Source: Nitrosomonas stercoris (lineage in GTDB: Bacteria; Pseudomonadota; Gammaproteobacteria; Burkholderiales; Nitrosomonadaceae). From it: a stretch of DNA of 64,000 nt. Of the stretch, positions 36,134-44,853 are shown piece after piece. Position 1 is the stretch's first letter. Each line of letters opens with the position of its first letter. The stretch spans positions 248,001 through 312,000 of the forward strand of contig AP019755.1 of NCBI GenBank assembly GCA_006742785.1. Direction: 5' to 3'. The notes beneath the pieces were generated by a model that did not search any database, was not told where the DNA came from, and saw nothing but the letters and a program-made list of their open reading frames with translations. The position numbers were made by a program, and so were the translations under genes.

Positions 36134-37170
36134 TAGAGCATTTCTCGTTTAGTTAGATACATAGCCGGAGTTGGTGAAGTAGTTACGGCATTCCTGGGGC
36201 CGGATGGTTTCAATGATGCTGCCGATAGCGGTCCAGAGAGCATCAAAGGATCGTTCGGCGGCTTTACGCAGGAGGGTTTTGATTTTGGAGAAGACCTGTT
36301 CAATGGAGTTGAGGTCGGGAGAATAAGGCGGCAGATAAAGGATTTCTGCACCTTTCTTTGTCCTTGATCATCTCCCGGACACCGGCAACCTTGTGGCTGC
36401 TCAGGTTGTCGCAGATGACGATATCACCTGGCTTGAGTGCAGGGCAGAGCTGGGTTTCCACATAAACCAGGAAAGCTGCGCCATTCATGGGCGCATCCAG
36501 ACACCACGGCGCAAGCAAACCGTCAAGATGCAATCCGGCAACGAAAGTCATGGTTTTGTGACTGCCGGGAGCATGGTCATAGCATCGCTCTCCCACAGGA
36601 CAGCGGCCATACTGCCTCGTCATGTCCGTGCTTGCTCCCGTTTCATCGAGAAAGATCAGGCGAGCGGGATCGCAGGTCTTTTGCCAGTCTCGCCAAATGA
36701 GCCTTGCCGCCGCCACGTCAGCACGCTCTTGTTCGCTGGCCTTCAGTGTTTTTTTTATAACTGTATCCCAGCGAGCGGATAAATCGGTCAACCGAGGAAA
36801 CGTGGACACGAACCCCCAAAGTCTCTTCAATCCAATCGCGCAGCTGCGCAAGCGTTATGTCCTTATCCTCCAGAAGCTTGCCCTTGACCTCTGCAGCATG
36901 GGCGCTCAACGCATGACGCCGGTAACCTCCAATCTTGCGCGGGGAAACGCTCCCTTCCCGTCTCCACAGGCAGGTTATCTTCGATACAAATGAGGGGCTG
37001 ACTGAATATTTATCGGCCACGGCCCTGATACTCAGACCCTTTTCTGTGTCCGCCACTACCCGCCAGCGCAAATCCTCTGAATAAGCTTTCGGCATCTCTC
37101 ACCTCCTATCCTTTCTTATTTTAACGTACAGGGGAATTCCAGTGATTCTAATTAAAAGAAAAACGCTCTA
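36134..37170 (-). mobile_element. IS630-family element, inactivated (about 1.04 kb)
   Basis: Bounded by imperfect terminal repeats TAGAGCATTTCTCGTTTAGTT on the left and AATTAAAAGAAAAACGCTCTA on the right. The outermost TA at each end (36134-36135, 37169-37170) fits the TA target duplication of IS630 elements. It encodes a transposase broken by two frame changes. It lies between the EI24-type gene and the TauE/SafE gene. Confidence 0.8.
36149..37095 (-). pseudogene. IS630-family transposase, frameshifted
   Basis: Three frames carry one protein. 36718-37095: N-terminal HTH (YSEDLRWRVVADTEKGLSIRAVADKYSVS). 36300-36851: catalytic core with Asp in IFLDETGAST and Asp in IVICDNLSSHK. The last part, in another frame down to 36149, has [19 protein letters not shown] with the third acidic residue. 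The first change falls on a run of eight A and could be programmed. The second is an apparent 4-base insertion (AAAGAAAGGTGC, where AAAGGTGC is expected) and is a true disruption. Confidence 0.8.
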
Positions 37171-37234
37171 ATATGGGTGTAGCCCACTATAAAAATTTTG
37201 ATGGCACCTTGCCATCTGACTTACTAATCGTATT

Positions 37235-38293
37235 TCATTTTGCTGTCAAAATGGATTCAAAATCCATTTTGGTCAGTACGCCATTTTTATAACAATAGAA
37301 TTCATAGCTTGATACTCCTCGAAACTTGAAAGCTTTTTCAAGCAATATTTTGTCATATTGATCCTTCAATTCATCAAAATATTGTTGCAAATCCTGGGGC
37401 AAATCTTCATAACCAACTGGCCATTCAATTGCCAGCCCCCCATCCTTGATATCATATTCAAGTATAAAATGACTGTTGCGCCATGAAACTGCAAGCTCAC
37501 TTTCATACTCATTACGTTGTAACACAAAGCTCAGATTATCCTGCTCAATGATATGTGACGACGTACTAAACAGCATGACAAAGCCTGACACCACCATTGC
37601 CCCATATCCAACTTTTCTAAAAACAAAATTGCTGATCAGTGGCAAGATAAACTTTATGGAAAAAGAAGATACGATAGCTGCCAATGCTATTAACAAGCCC
37701 AAGTGCAAAGCTGTTTCTGAGTACAGATCAAGTGAAGCATAGACAATTAGCTTTATCAGATGCAGATATACTTCATTGGCTGCCCGGGTTGCGATAATTT
37801 CTTCTTTGCTTAATCCATACCGCAAATAAAAGCGATTAAAAAGCAACCCTACTGCCCCAATCACTCCTGAAACAAAACCACAAAGAAAACCGACAAGTGC
37901 CAGTACATAATTTGGGTAAGGTTTTTCGTCTTTTTGTAACTCTTGCTCGGATTGAAATAACTGCGGAATATTAAGTAAGAGAAAAAAAGCCACTCCAAAC
38001 TGAAGATACAAGGGATTCATAAACTTGATCAACCATGCCCCCAAAACCACTGCAGGAATAGAGAATGGTATAAACCAAAGAAGTATCTGAGTATTAACAT
38101 GTTTTCTAAAAACAATAATACGTGATGCTGTACTGGCAAATGTACCTAAGGTCAGTGAAAAAGGAACCAGAGAAGCAGGAAGAAACCAACTAAGTAGAGG
38201 AATCAAAATCAGGCTGGCGCCCCCTCCACATATAGCACTCACCCAGAAAATCAAGACTATGCCAGGAAAAACAAGTCCTATCTTCAGTAACAT
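37235..38293 (-). CDS. TauE/SafE (TSUP) family membrane transporter
   Basis: Inner-membrane protein of 352 residues. Residues 1-260 contain about eight membrane segments with the duplicated TSUP motif (ICGGGASLILIPLLSWF and CGFVSGVIGAVGLLFNRFYLRYGLSKEEIIATRA). TSUP proteins export sulfite or other sulfur or organic anions. The last about 90 residues (IEQDNLSFVLQRNEYESELAVSW onward) are soluble and unusual for the family. The gene lies between the IS630 element and the single IS5-family copy. Confidence 0.8.
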   Translation of the reverse strand: MLLKIGLVFPGIVLIFWVSAICGGGASLILIPLLSWFLPASLVPFSLTLGTFASTASRIIVFRKHVNTQILLWFIPFSIPAVVLGAWLIKFMNPLYLQFGVAFFLLLNIPQLFQSEQELQKDEKPYPNYVLALVGFLCGFVSGVIGAVGLLFNRFYLRYGLSKEEIIATRAANEVYLHLIKLIVYASLDLYSETALHLGLLIALAAIVSSFSIKFILPLISNFVFRKVGYGAMVVSGFVMLFSTSSHIIEQDNLSFVLQRNEYESELAVSWRNSHFILEYDIKDGGLAIEWPVGYEDLPQDLQQYFDELKDQYDKILLEKAFKFRGVSSYEFYCYKNGVLTKMDFESILTAK

Positions 38294-38644
38294 GAATTAG
38301 CCTTGGATAAATCGATTGTTCTGGATCAAAATGAACCTGGCAACATCCAGGTTTTAATTATTGCACTTGGGCACTGAATCTCACTTTGCCACGGTATAGA
38401 TTGATAATAAAGCGCCCCAGTTCGTTTTGCCAATGGTTGATGGTTTACTTGTAAGGAGGTGTTTTTGCAAAATTTGGAATTGTCTGACAGAGCTGCAGGT
38501 ATTCAGTAGATTGTAGAAATAGCTATTCTCGCATCTTTTGATCATTATGAGAATACTAAGCAGGTAGGATTCGCTTTGTTCTACGCGTACTTCGGTGAGG
38601 CTGATATGAAAATAGCCAGTGGGATTTTGGCAAATCTTCTCTTA
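38294..38644. other. Intergenic region with a hairpin and a truncated ORF
   Basis: A hairpin AACCTGG-CAACAT-CCAGGTT (38334-38353) is followed by TTTAATTATT, terminator-like on the plus strand. From 38570 an open frame FALFYAYFGEADMKIASGILANLL runs into the IS5-family copy and is cut off by it; it has a possible AAGGAGG far upstream (38455). I do not recognise it. No counterpart continues on the far side of the IS. Confidence 0.35.
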
Positions 38645-38686
38645 GAGCCCGTTTACGATCTCATCATTATTCCTTACGATACGTGG

Positions 38687-39052
38687 ATGAAGAGAATAAA
38701 ATATGCCAGTGATATTAGCAAAGAGAAGTTTGCCGAGATAGAGCCGCTATTGCGTAGCGTGAGGCGCAGCACCAAACCCACGACAATAGATTTGTATGAA
38801 GTATTTTGTGCTGTGCTGTATCTGCTGCGTACTGGTTGCCAGTGGAGATTTTTGCCCGGAGAGTTTCCCAAATGGCAGAGTGTATATGCCTATTGGCGCA
38901 AATGGAATGAGCCTGACCAGCACGGCGTGAGCGTGCTGGAGCAGGCATTAAAAAAATCAGGTTGGCGCGGCCCGAGAGAAACTGGGGCGCAACGCTTGCA
39001 GCACGTTCTTGATTGTGGACGCGCAAAGCGTGAAGAATACAGACACGGCTGA
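38687..39052 (+). CDS. IS5-family transposase orfA (single copy)
   Basis: 121 residues, one change from the other copies (MKRIKYASD instead of MKRTKYASD). An open frame from 38576 runs into it from outside the element. A7 frameshift site near its end as in the other copies. Confidence 0.88.
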   Translation: MKRIKYASDISKEKFAEIEPLLRSVRRSTKPTTIDLYEVFCAVLYLLRTGCQWRFLPGEFPKWQSVYAYWRKWNEPDQHGVSVLEQALKKSGWRGPRETGAQRLQHVLDCGRAKREEYRHG

Positions 39053-39485
39053 CCAGAAAGGCTATGACGCCGGCAAGAAGGTGTCGGGCATCAAGCGCCA
39101 TATCGCTGTTGATACCTTGGGGTTGCCGCACGCCATTGCAGTGACGACAGCGGAAGTGACTGACCGTAACGGTGCATTGCAGGCCTTGAAGCGTTGCAGA
39201 TCGAGTTTGGGGCAAGTACAAGGTTTGCTGTGTGACGGTGGCTATACTGGAGCACCATTTGCCGAAAGTGTGCAAGAAATTCTGGGCAAACCTGTCACCG
39301 TGCAGATCGCCAAACGCAGCAAACTGCATACCTTCAAGGTTATGCCCAGGCGCTGGATAGTGGAACGTAGTTTCGCCTGGCTGGAAAAGTGCCGAAGATT
39401 ATGGAAAAACTGCGAACGTAAACTTGATACCAGCTTGCAGCTCATTCATTTGGCTTTCTTGGCACTATTACTCAGAAGATCGTAA
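39009..39485 (+). CDS. IS5-family transposase orfB (single copy)
   Basis: 158 residues with complete DDE motifs (LIVDAQS, LLCDGGYTG, IVERSFAW). Expressed as a frameshift fusion with orfA by inference. Confidence 0.9.
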   Translation: MIVDAQSVKNTDTADQKGYDAGKKVSGIKRHIAVDTLGLPHAIAVTTAEVTDRNGALQALKRCRSSLGQVQGLLCDGGYTGAPFAESVQEILGKPVTVQIAKRSKLHTFKVMPRRWIVERSFAWLEKCRRLWKNCERKLDTSLQLIHLAFLALLLRRS

Positions 39486-39695
39486 ACAGGCTCTAAGTGG
39501 ATTGCTTGATTCCTGCCTCTACAAACAAGCTACTATTATAGCAATGATCAGAGCAAGGCAGCCATTCTGTTTTGCGGCTGATACTGATAATTGAACTCAA
39601 AACACTGCATACTTTGAGCAAGTTTTACTTGCTTATTCAATTTTACTTTCCTCGTAACGCTAGGTCAAAACCTTGAACAGATTCCTAGTGCTTGA

Positions 39696-40403
39696 TTAGA
39701 TCAGCTTACGACGACGGATCAAGCCCAGACCTAACAACCCAGCACCTAACAACAATATACTGGCAGGCTCAGGTACTTCGCTGCTACCACCACCGCCATT
39801 GCCATCTTCTACACTCCGTACGTCACGAACAAATATGTCAAAGTTGGAGAGTCCCGGGTTGTTCCCCCCATTGTTCTTAAATTTGATCTCGAAAGTACTC
39901 GTACCGTCGGCACCATTTTCTGCTTCAATTTTCCTGTCATCAAAAAAATAAAAGGCGTTACTATTTCCACCATGCATGTGAACCAAAAAATCCATTGTGA
40001 ATGGAATAGATGGCAAAGTATTCGGATCGTTATCTGAAACTGTTAGCTCCCATAAACCTGCTTTCTGACCTGTCTCAGCAGAAAGTGTGAAAGTTAAACC
40101 CTCATAATCCTCAGTATTATTTTTGCCATCATTCCTTACCAAAAATTCCCATTCAGCTCCGATATCGAAAGTAGTGGAGGTTTCCGAATTCGTATATATA
40201 GTATTGTTGTTCACAAAAGGTGTAATACCCTTATCTGGATCCTGATTACCAAGCTCATCCCCCGGGACATGAAGGTAACCATTTGACGCCAGCCCATTAA
40301 ATGTCACATCAGCGTTATTCAGAACTACATCTGCCTGCGAAGTGGCGGCTGCAAACACGAGCATTGCACCCGCAACACCTGTTACCCACCGTATTGATTT
40401 CAT
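39696..40403 (-). CDS. PEP-CTERM sorting domain protein
   Basis: Secreted or surface protein of 235 residues destined for exosortase processing. A signal peptide (WVTGVAGAMLVFAAATSQA) precedes a beta-rich, low-cysteine mature part (DVVLNNADVTFNGLASNGYL, FTLSAETGQKAGLWELTVSDNDP). The C-terminus is the standard sorting signal: VPEPASILLLGAGLLGLGL and the basic end IRRRKLI, preceded by a glycine-rich linker. Such proteins are linked to exopolysaccharide and floc or biofilm formation. A sigma-54 promoter candidate lies 58 bases upstream and two 18-base repeats lie further upstream. Confidence 0.92.
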   Translation of the reverse strand: MKSIRWVTGVAGAMLVFAAATSQADVVLNNADVTFNGLASNGYLHVPGDELGNQDPDKGITPFVNNNTIYTNSETSTTFDIGAEWEFLVRNDGKNNTEDYEGLTFTLSAETGQKAGLWELTVSDNDPNTLPSIPFTMDFLVHMHGGNSNAFYFFDDRKIEAENGADGTSTFEIKFKNNGGNNPGLSNFDIFVRDVRSVEDGNGGGGSSEVPEPASILLLGAGLLGLGLIRRRKLI

Positions 40404-40460
40404 TTTTTCTCCAGGTTAATTTCATTAATAAAAATATTTTGCATTAAGCAGTATAAATAC

Positions 40461-40477
40461 AAGCACGAAGCATGCCA
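40461..40477 (-). promoter_or_regulatory. Sigma-54 (-24/-12) promoter candidate of the PEP-CTERM gene
   Basis: Minus strand TGGCATGCTTCGTGCTT. It matches the consensus TGGCAC-N5-TTGCW with the invariant GG-N10-GC spacing. Transcription would start about 45-50 bases before the PEP-CTERM ATG at 40403. The sigma factor gene rpoN is in this window. Confidence 0.6.
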
Positions 40478-40540
40478 TCAATAATACTTGATTGATTTTA
40501 TTAATATCTCACAGAGAGAGGAAAAAAGAGAAGTAAATAG

Positions 40541-40558
40541 TGTAAGATTTTCCGACAA
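40541..40558. promoter_or_regulatory. 18-base repeat, candidate activator site (proximal)
   Basis: TGTAAGATTTTCCGACAA, one mismatch to the copy at 40763-40780. It lies about 65 bases upstream of the sigma-54 promoter candidate, a suitable place for an enhancer-binding protein. Confidence 0.5.
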
Positions 40559-40762
40559 AAGAATGCATGTTTACTGCGACAAACTCCTACCACTAATTCT
40601 TAGATTCACGGCTCGCAGAGTGACACGCGCGAACTGGAGTTCCATGGTACTACTACAAGCTAATCACACCAGCAAAGCGAAACGAGCTAATGAGATTTAT
40701 ATCACACCACCCTACCCAGATTGATCCAGTTGCTTGATCCATGACAGGAACGCTGAATACTC
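40559..40762. other. Divergent intergenic region, central part
   Basis: The 628-base gap between the PEP-CTERM gene and the GGDEF-EAL gene holds the promoter and the two repeats listed separately. A 78-codon plus-strand ORF (40488-40724) spans part of it, but it includes the proximal repeat, has no good ribosome binding site and matches no family, so it is not called. Confidence 0.4.
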
Positions 40763-40780
40763 TGTAAAATTTTCCGACAA
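40763..40780. promoter_or_regulatory. 18-base repeat, candidate activator site (distal)
   Basis: TGTAAAATTTTCCGACAA, second copy in the same orientation, 222 bases from the first. It lies between the PEP-CTERM gene and the divergent GGDEF-EAL gene, so it could serve either. Confidence 0.5.
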
Positions 40781-41031
40781 GAAGTCAACGAATTAAATAA
40801 TTCCATTAGGAACGCAATAACCACTATTCAACGCAATTTGTTTTCCCAAAGAAACGCTATCTTAAAAGAACATATAAGCAGTCATTGGTGACAATCGCTT
40901 GTAATCTACACTACATACCTTATCAGCCAATTGCAATGCAGCCAGATTTTTTTCTCGCCTCTTTACGTAATTAAGTTTTATCTAATTCAGCCGATATGAG
41001 ATAACATGCCCATAGAAACATAAACACCACT

Positions 41032-42756
41032 ATGTTATTCGAGAAACTCAAGATTTTGATCATTGGTTATTCCAAAGCGGAGATCAAGCAGCTCAGCGTT
41101 GATTTTGATCGTTGCCAAAAACAATTGGTTTATCAACAAGCTAACAATTTGTCTGATATCCAATCGCTACTAGATACATCCAGTTGGGATGCCATCATCG
41201 CGGAATATTCAATGGTTGGGTTTGATGCCCTACAAGTATTGCAATTGCTAAAATCTCGCCACCAAACAATCCCTTTCATTCTGTATACCTCAGTAACAGA
41301 TGAGCAAATTACACTTGCGGCATTACGTCATGGCGCAAGTGATTGCATACCCAAGGGGCACTCGGAACGCTTGATGCTAGCAATTGACCGCTGCATGGAG
41401 CTTGTCGATTTGCAGCGTAGAAAGCGACAGGCCGATAGTCATATTTACCGCATGACCTATTATGATGAATTGACAGGCTTACCTAGACACAACTTATTTT
41501 GTGAGAAGGCGAATTTGCTTCTGACAAGTGGTGCACTTACTGATCAACCAGTGGCGGCCACTTACTTCATCAATATCAATCGTTTATCGCGTATCAACAG
41601 CAAACATGGCTACAATGTCGGCAATCAATTAATACAACAGCTTGCAGGCCGTTTGTCTGTTCACTCAAATAATAATTGCCTCCTGGCCCGCTCTGAAGGT
41701 GGTAATTTTATTTTCTTCAGATCTGAATTGGCCGATACGGAACAAGCAGAAGCATTTGCTGGCCAACTATTGGCGCTCGCTGCCACTCCATTTGTTATTA
41801 ACAGCCTCGAATTCTATATTACGTTGACCATCGGAATCAGCCTGTATCCACATGATGGTAAAGAAATTGGAAAATTGCTGGCCAATGCTGAAGATGCGCT
41901 CTCCTTTATGAAAAAAAGCTGGCCCAACACCTATCGATTTTACATACAAAAAACTAGTCAGCCTTTATTACAAAGAATCAAAATTGAACAGTCACTGCAA
42001 AAAACCATTAATGACAAAGAGTTGGTGTTGCACTACCAACCGATTATTGATCTCACCACAGGAAAAATCATTGGTGCTGAAGCATTGGTACGCTGGAACC
42101 ATCCAGAACTCGGGTTACTGACCCCGGATCAATTTATCCCACTAGCTGTCGAATCCGGTTCTATTATCAAAATTGGTAAATGGGTATTGCATGAAGCTTG
42201 CAGACAAGCCAAATACTGGCATAGCATTCACTTTAAATCTATCTTCATTGCGATCAATCTTTCTGCTATCGAACTAGATCAATTTCAGCTCACCAACCAT
42301 GTTGCTGAAGCACTACACGTCACAGAATTGCCTCCCGCAAAACTGGAGCTGGAAATCAATGAATCAGTATTGATGCAAGATATTGACGGTAGTACCAAAA
42401 TTCTGAATGAATTGAAGAGGATAGGGGTAAAAATTGTCATGGATAACTTTGGCAGTAGTTATTCTTCTCTTAATTATCTGCGCCGACTTCCCATTGATGT
42501 CATCAAGATGGATCACTCGCTGATACAAAACATCACCGATGAAATCGATAATACTGCAATGATTACAGCCATTCTCGCACTAGCTAAGGAGCTAAACATG
42601 CAAGTACGCGCTGGAGGCGTTCAATCACAAACACAGCTCGATTTTCTGCAACAGATCAATTGCCATCATGCCCAAGGATTCTTACTCACTCCTCCCGTCC
42701 CACTGGAACATTTTTTATCACTGATTAAACATCGTAAAACCGGGACATTCGCTTAA
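41032..42756 (+). CDS. Receiver-GGDEF-EAL protein with degenerate catalytic motifs
   Basis: A 574-residue cytoplasmic protein: receiver domain (1-125), GGDEF (142-310), EAL (315-565). All three signatures are altered. The phosphoacceptor position is Glu58 (IIAEYSMVGFDAL; normally Asp), a possible phospho-mimic. The GGDEF motif is EGGNF (222-226), so cyclase activity is unlikely. In the EAL domain EAL (350-352), Asn409, Glu441 and Lys492 remain, but DDFG is DNFG (471-474) and the usual AEGVET is AGGVQS (527-532). It is more likely a c-di-GMP sensor or protein-binding regulator than an enzyme. It is divergent from the PEP-CTERM gene. Confidence 0.88.
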   Translation: MLFEKLKILIIGYSKAEIKQLSVDFDRCQKQLVYQQANNLSDIQSLLDTSSWDAIIAEYSMVGFDALQVLQLLKSRHQTIPFILYTSVTDEQITLAALRHGASDCIPKGHSERLMLAIDRCMELVDLQRRKRQADSHIYRMTYYDELTGLPRHNLFCEKANLLLTSGALTDQPVAATYFININRLSRINSKHGYNVGNQLIQQLAGRLSVHSNNNCLLARSEGGNFIFFRSELADTEQAEAFAGQLLALAATPFVINSLEFYITLTIGISLYPHDGKEIGKLLANAEDALSFMKKSWPNTYRFYIQKTSQPLLQRIKIEQSLQKTINDKELVLHYQPIIDLTTGKIIGAEALVRWNHPELGLLTPDQFIPLAVESGSIIKIGKWVLHEACRQAKYWHSIHFKSIFIAINLSAIELDQFQLTNHVAEALHVTELPPAKLELEINESVLMQDIDGSTKILNELKRIGVKIVMDNFGSSYSSLNYLRRLPIDVIKMDHSLIQNITDEIDNTAMITAILALAKELNMQVRAGGVQSQTQLDFLQQINCHHAQGFLLTPPVPLEHFLSLIKHRKTGTFA

Positions 42757-42992
42757 TTCCAATCTGCTGTTATATCAGCTCTTTCTCGCTTAGAATCTGT
42801 TCAAAATTTCAATTACAGAAGGCACTAAACGGATTTTTGTTCATCAATAACTACCCCACTTTATCCATTTCCAGTAACAAGCAAGTGGGAATTGCTTTAT
42901 TATCTCTTGCTCACGGGCACTTACCAAGAATAGCTCGTTCTGAATATTGAATCATTGATTCAACTCAACCAAACATTGCCAAGGGATAATTA

Positions 42993-43448
42993 ATGAAAGC
43001 AAAAAAACTATTAGGAATCGTTCTTTCTGGTTGTCTGCTGCTAACGCTTAATGTTCAAGCTGAGGAGCATGCAGTACCTCATTACGTCAATATTGACGAT
43101 GTCACCGCACTGGAAAAAATCGATACTCAAATCGGCACAGGCGAAGAAGCTGATATCGGCAAAACCGCTCAAGTTCACTACACAGGCTGGCTATACGATC
43201 CAACTATAGAAGATCATAAAGGCATAAAGTTTGACAGCTCGCACAACCACGGTGCTCCTTTCTCATTTATGCTCGGTGCAGGGCGTGTGATCAAAGGATG
43301 GGATCAAGGCGTATTGGGCATGAAAGTTGGTGGGAAACGTACTTTAATTATTCCTTCCTCCATGGCCTACGGCGCACAAGGAGCAGGTGGCGTGATCCCC
43401 CCCAATTCAGCACTGATATTTGATGTGGAATTAATTGATCTGAAATAA
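42993..43448 (+). CDS. Periplasmic FKBP-type peptidyl-prolyl isomerase
   Basis: A 151-residue protein with a signal peptide (LLGIVLSGCLLLTLNVQA) and one FKBP domain: AQVHYTGWLYD, KFDSS, FSFMLGAGRVIKGWDQGVLGMKVGGKRTLIIPSSMAYGAQG and IPPNSALIFDVELID. It catalyses prolyl isomerisation to aid folding of exported proteins. The Cys in the signal region (LSGC) could be a lipobox, so lipid anchoring is possible. A strong hairpin follows 20 bases after the stop. Confidence 0.9.
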   Translation: MKAKKLLGIVLSGCLLLTLNVQAEEHAVPHYVNIDDVTALEKIDTQIGTGEEADIGKTAQVHYTGWLYDPTIEDHKGIKFDSSHNHGAPFSFMLGAGRVIKGWDQGVLGMKVGGKRTLIIPSSMAYGAQGAGGVIPPNSALIFDVELIDLK

Positions 43449-43467
43449 TCTTCCACTATTTTCCAAG

Positions 43468-43511
43468 AATCTCTGAAAAACTACCCGCTTTATTAATGTT
43501 TTTCAGAGATT
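43468..43511 (+). terminator. Hairpin terminator after the FKBP gene
   Basis: AATCTCTGAAAAAC (43468-43481) and GTTTTTCAGAGATT (43498-43511) are perfect 14-bp arms around a 16-base loop. A U-run lies inside the 3' arm rather than after it. The IS array begins 5 bases further on. Confidence 0.5.
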
Positions 43512-43524
43512 ACTTAGAGCCTGT

Positions 43525-44001
43525 TTACGATCTTCTGAGTAATGGTGCCAAGAAAGCCAAATGAATGAGCTGCAAGCTGGTATCAAGTTTACGTTCGCAG
43601 TTTTTCCATAATCTTCGGCACTTTTCCAGCCAGGCGAAACTACGTTCCACTATCCAGCGCCTGGGCATAACCTTGAAGGTATGCAGTTTGCTGCGTTTGG
43701 CGATCTGCACGGTGACAGGTTTGCCCAGAATTTCTTGCACACTTTCGGCAAATGGTGCTCCAGTATAGCCACCGTCACACAGCAAACCTTGTACTTGCCC
43801 CAAACTCGATCTGCAACGCTTCAAGGCCTGCAATGCACCGTTACGGTCAGTCACTTCCGCTGTCGTCACTGCAATGGCGTGCGGCAACCCCAAGGTATCA
43901 ACAGCGATATGGCGCTTGATGCCCGACACCTTCTTGCCGGCGTCATAGCCTTTCTGGTCAGCCGTGTCTGTATTCTTCACGCTTTGCGCGTCCACAATCA
44001 A
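43525..44001 (-). CDS. IS5-family transposase orfB (array copy 1)
   Basis: 158 residues, DDE motifs intact, one C-terminal Leu-to-Pro change relative to the other copies. Confidence 0.9.
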   Translation of the reverse strand: MIVDAQSVKNTDTADQKGYDAGKKVSGIKRHIAVDTLGLPHAIAVTTAEVTDRNGALQALKRCRSSLGQVQGLLCDGGYTGAPFAESVQEILGKPVTVQIAKRSKLHTFKVMPRRWIVERSFAWLEKCRRLWKNCERKLDTSLQLIHLAFLAPLLRRS

Positions 44002-44323
44002 GAACGTGCTGCAAGCGTTGCGCCCCAGTTTCTCTCGGGCCGCGCCAACCTGATTTTTTTAATGCCTGCTCCAGCACGCTCACGCCGTGCTGGTCAGGCT
44101 CATTCCATTTGCGCCAATAGGCATATACACTCTGCCATTTGGGAAACTCTCCGGGCAAAAATCTCCACTGGCAACCAGTACGCAGCAGATACAGCACAGC
44201 ACAAAATACTTCATACAAATCTATTGTCGTGGGTTTGGTGCTGCGCCTCACGCTACGCAATAGCGGCTCTATCTCGGCAAACTTCTCTTTGCTAATATCA
44301 CTGGCATATTTTGTTCTCTTCAT
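43958..44323 (-). CDS. IS5-family transposase orfA (array copy 1)
   Basis: 121 residues, same as in the mod copies; A7 frameshift site within the overlap with orfB region. Confidence 0.9.
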   Translation of the reverse strand: MKRTKYASDISKEKFAEIEPLLRSVRRSTKPTTIDLYEVFCAVLYLLRTGCQWRFLPGEFPKWQSVYAYWRKWNEPDQHGVSVLEQALKKSGWRGPRETGAQRLQHVLDCGRAKREEYRHG

Positions 44324-44376
44324 CCACGTATCGTAAGGAATAATGATGAGATCGTAAACGGGCTCTTAGAGCCTGT

Positions 44377-44853
44377 TTACGATCTTCTGAGTAATAGTGC
44401 CAAGAAAGCCAAATGAATGAGCTGCAAGCTGGTATCAAGTTTACGTTCGCAGTTTTTCCATAATCTTCGGCACTTTTCCAGCCAGGCGAAACTACGTTCC
44501 ACTATCCAGCGCCTGGGCATAACCTTGAAGGTATGCAGTTTGCTGCGTTTGGCGATCTGCACGGTGACAGGTTTGCCCAGAATTTCTTGCACACTTTCGG
44601 CAAATGGTGCTCCAGTATAGCCACCGTCACACAGCAAACCTTGCACTTGTCCCAAACTCGATCTGCAACGCTTCAAGGCCTGCAATGCACCGTTACGGTC
44701 AGTCACTTCCGCTGTCGTCACTGCAATGGCGTGCGGCAACCCCAAGGTATCAACAGCGATATGGCGCTTGATGCCCGACACCTTCTTGCCGGCGTCATAG
44801 CCTTTCTGGTCAGCCGTGTCTGTATTCTTCACGCTTTGCGCGTCCACAATCAA
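44377..44853 (-). CDS. IS5-family transposase orfB (array copy 2)
   Basis: 158 residues identical to orfB of the mod copies; catalytic triad intact. Confidence 0.9.
   Translation of the reverse strand: MIVDAQSVKNTDTADQKGYDAGKKVSGIKRHIAVDTLGLPHAIAVTTAEVTDRNGALQALKRCRSSLGQVQGLLCDGGYTGAPFAESVQEILGKPVTVQIAKRSKLHTFKVMPRRWIVERSFAWLEKCRRLWKNCERKLDTSLQLIHLAFLALLLRRS

Larger units (their letters stand above)
38645..39493 (+). mobile_element. IS5-family element, single copy in plus orientation (849 bp)
   Basis: Complete copy of the same element as in mod, ends GAGCCCGTTTACGATC and GATCGTAAACAGGCTC. The flanks do not match: TTA at 38642-38644, TAA at 39494-39496. Its coding sequence shares variants with the copy at 43517 (on the complementary strand LYLPQ where others have LHLSQ), so these two are the closest relatives. 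Confidence 0.92.
43517..44365 (-). mobile_element. IS5-family element, first of a three-element array (849 bp)
   Basis: Complete copy, ends GAGCCTGTTTACGATC and GATCGTAAACGGGCTC, flanked by TTA (43514-43516 and 44366-44368). Variants tie it to the copy at 38645. orfB has LAPLLRRS at its end where the others have LALLLRRS. Confidence 0.93.

Noticed and set aside
40488-40724. 78-codon plus-strand ORF between PEP-CTERM and GGDEF-EAL genes
   Set aside because: It overlaps a candidate regulatory repeat, lacks a clear ribosome binding site and has no recognisable domain.
42789-42812. Solo IS terminal repeat (TTAGAATCTGTTCAAAATTT)
   Set aside because: It resembles the end of the 844-bp IS, and a similar string occurs inverted near 39670, but no internal IS sequence accompanies either, so chance cannot be excluded.
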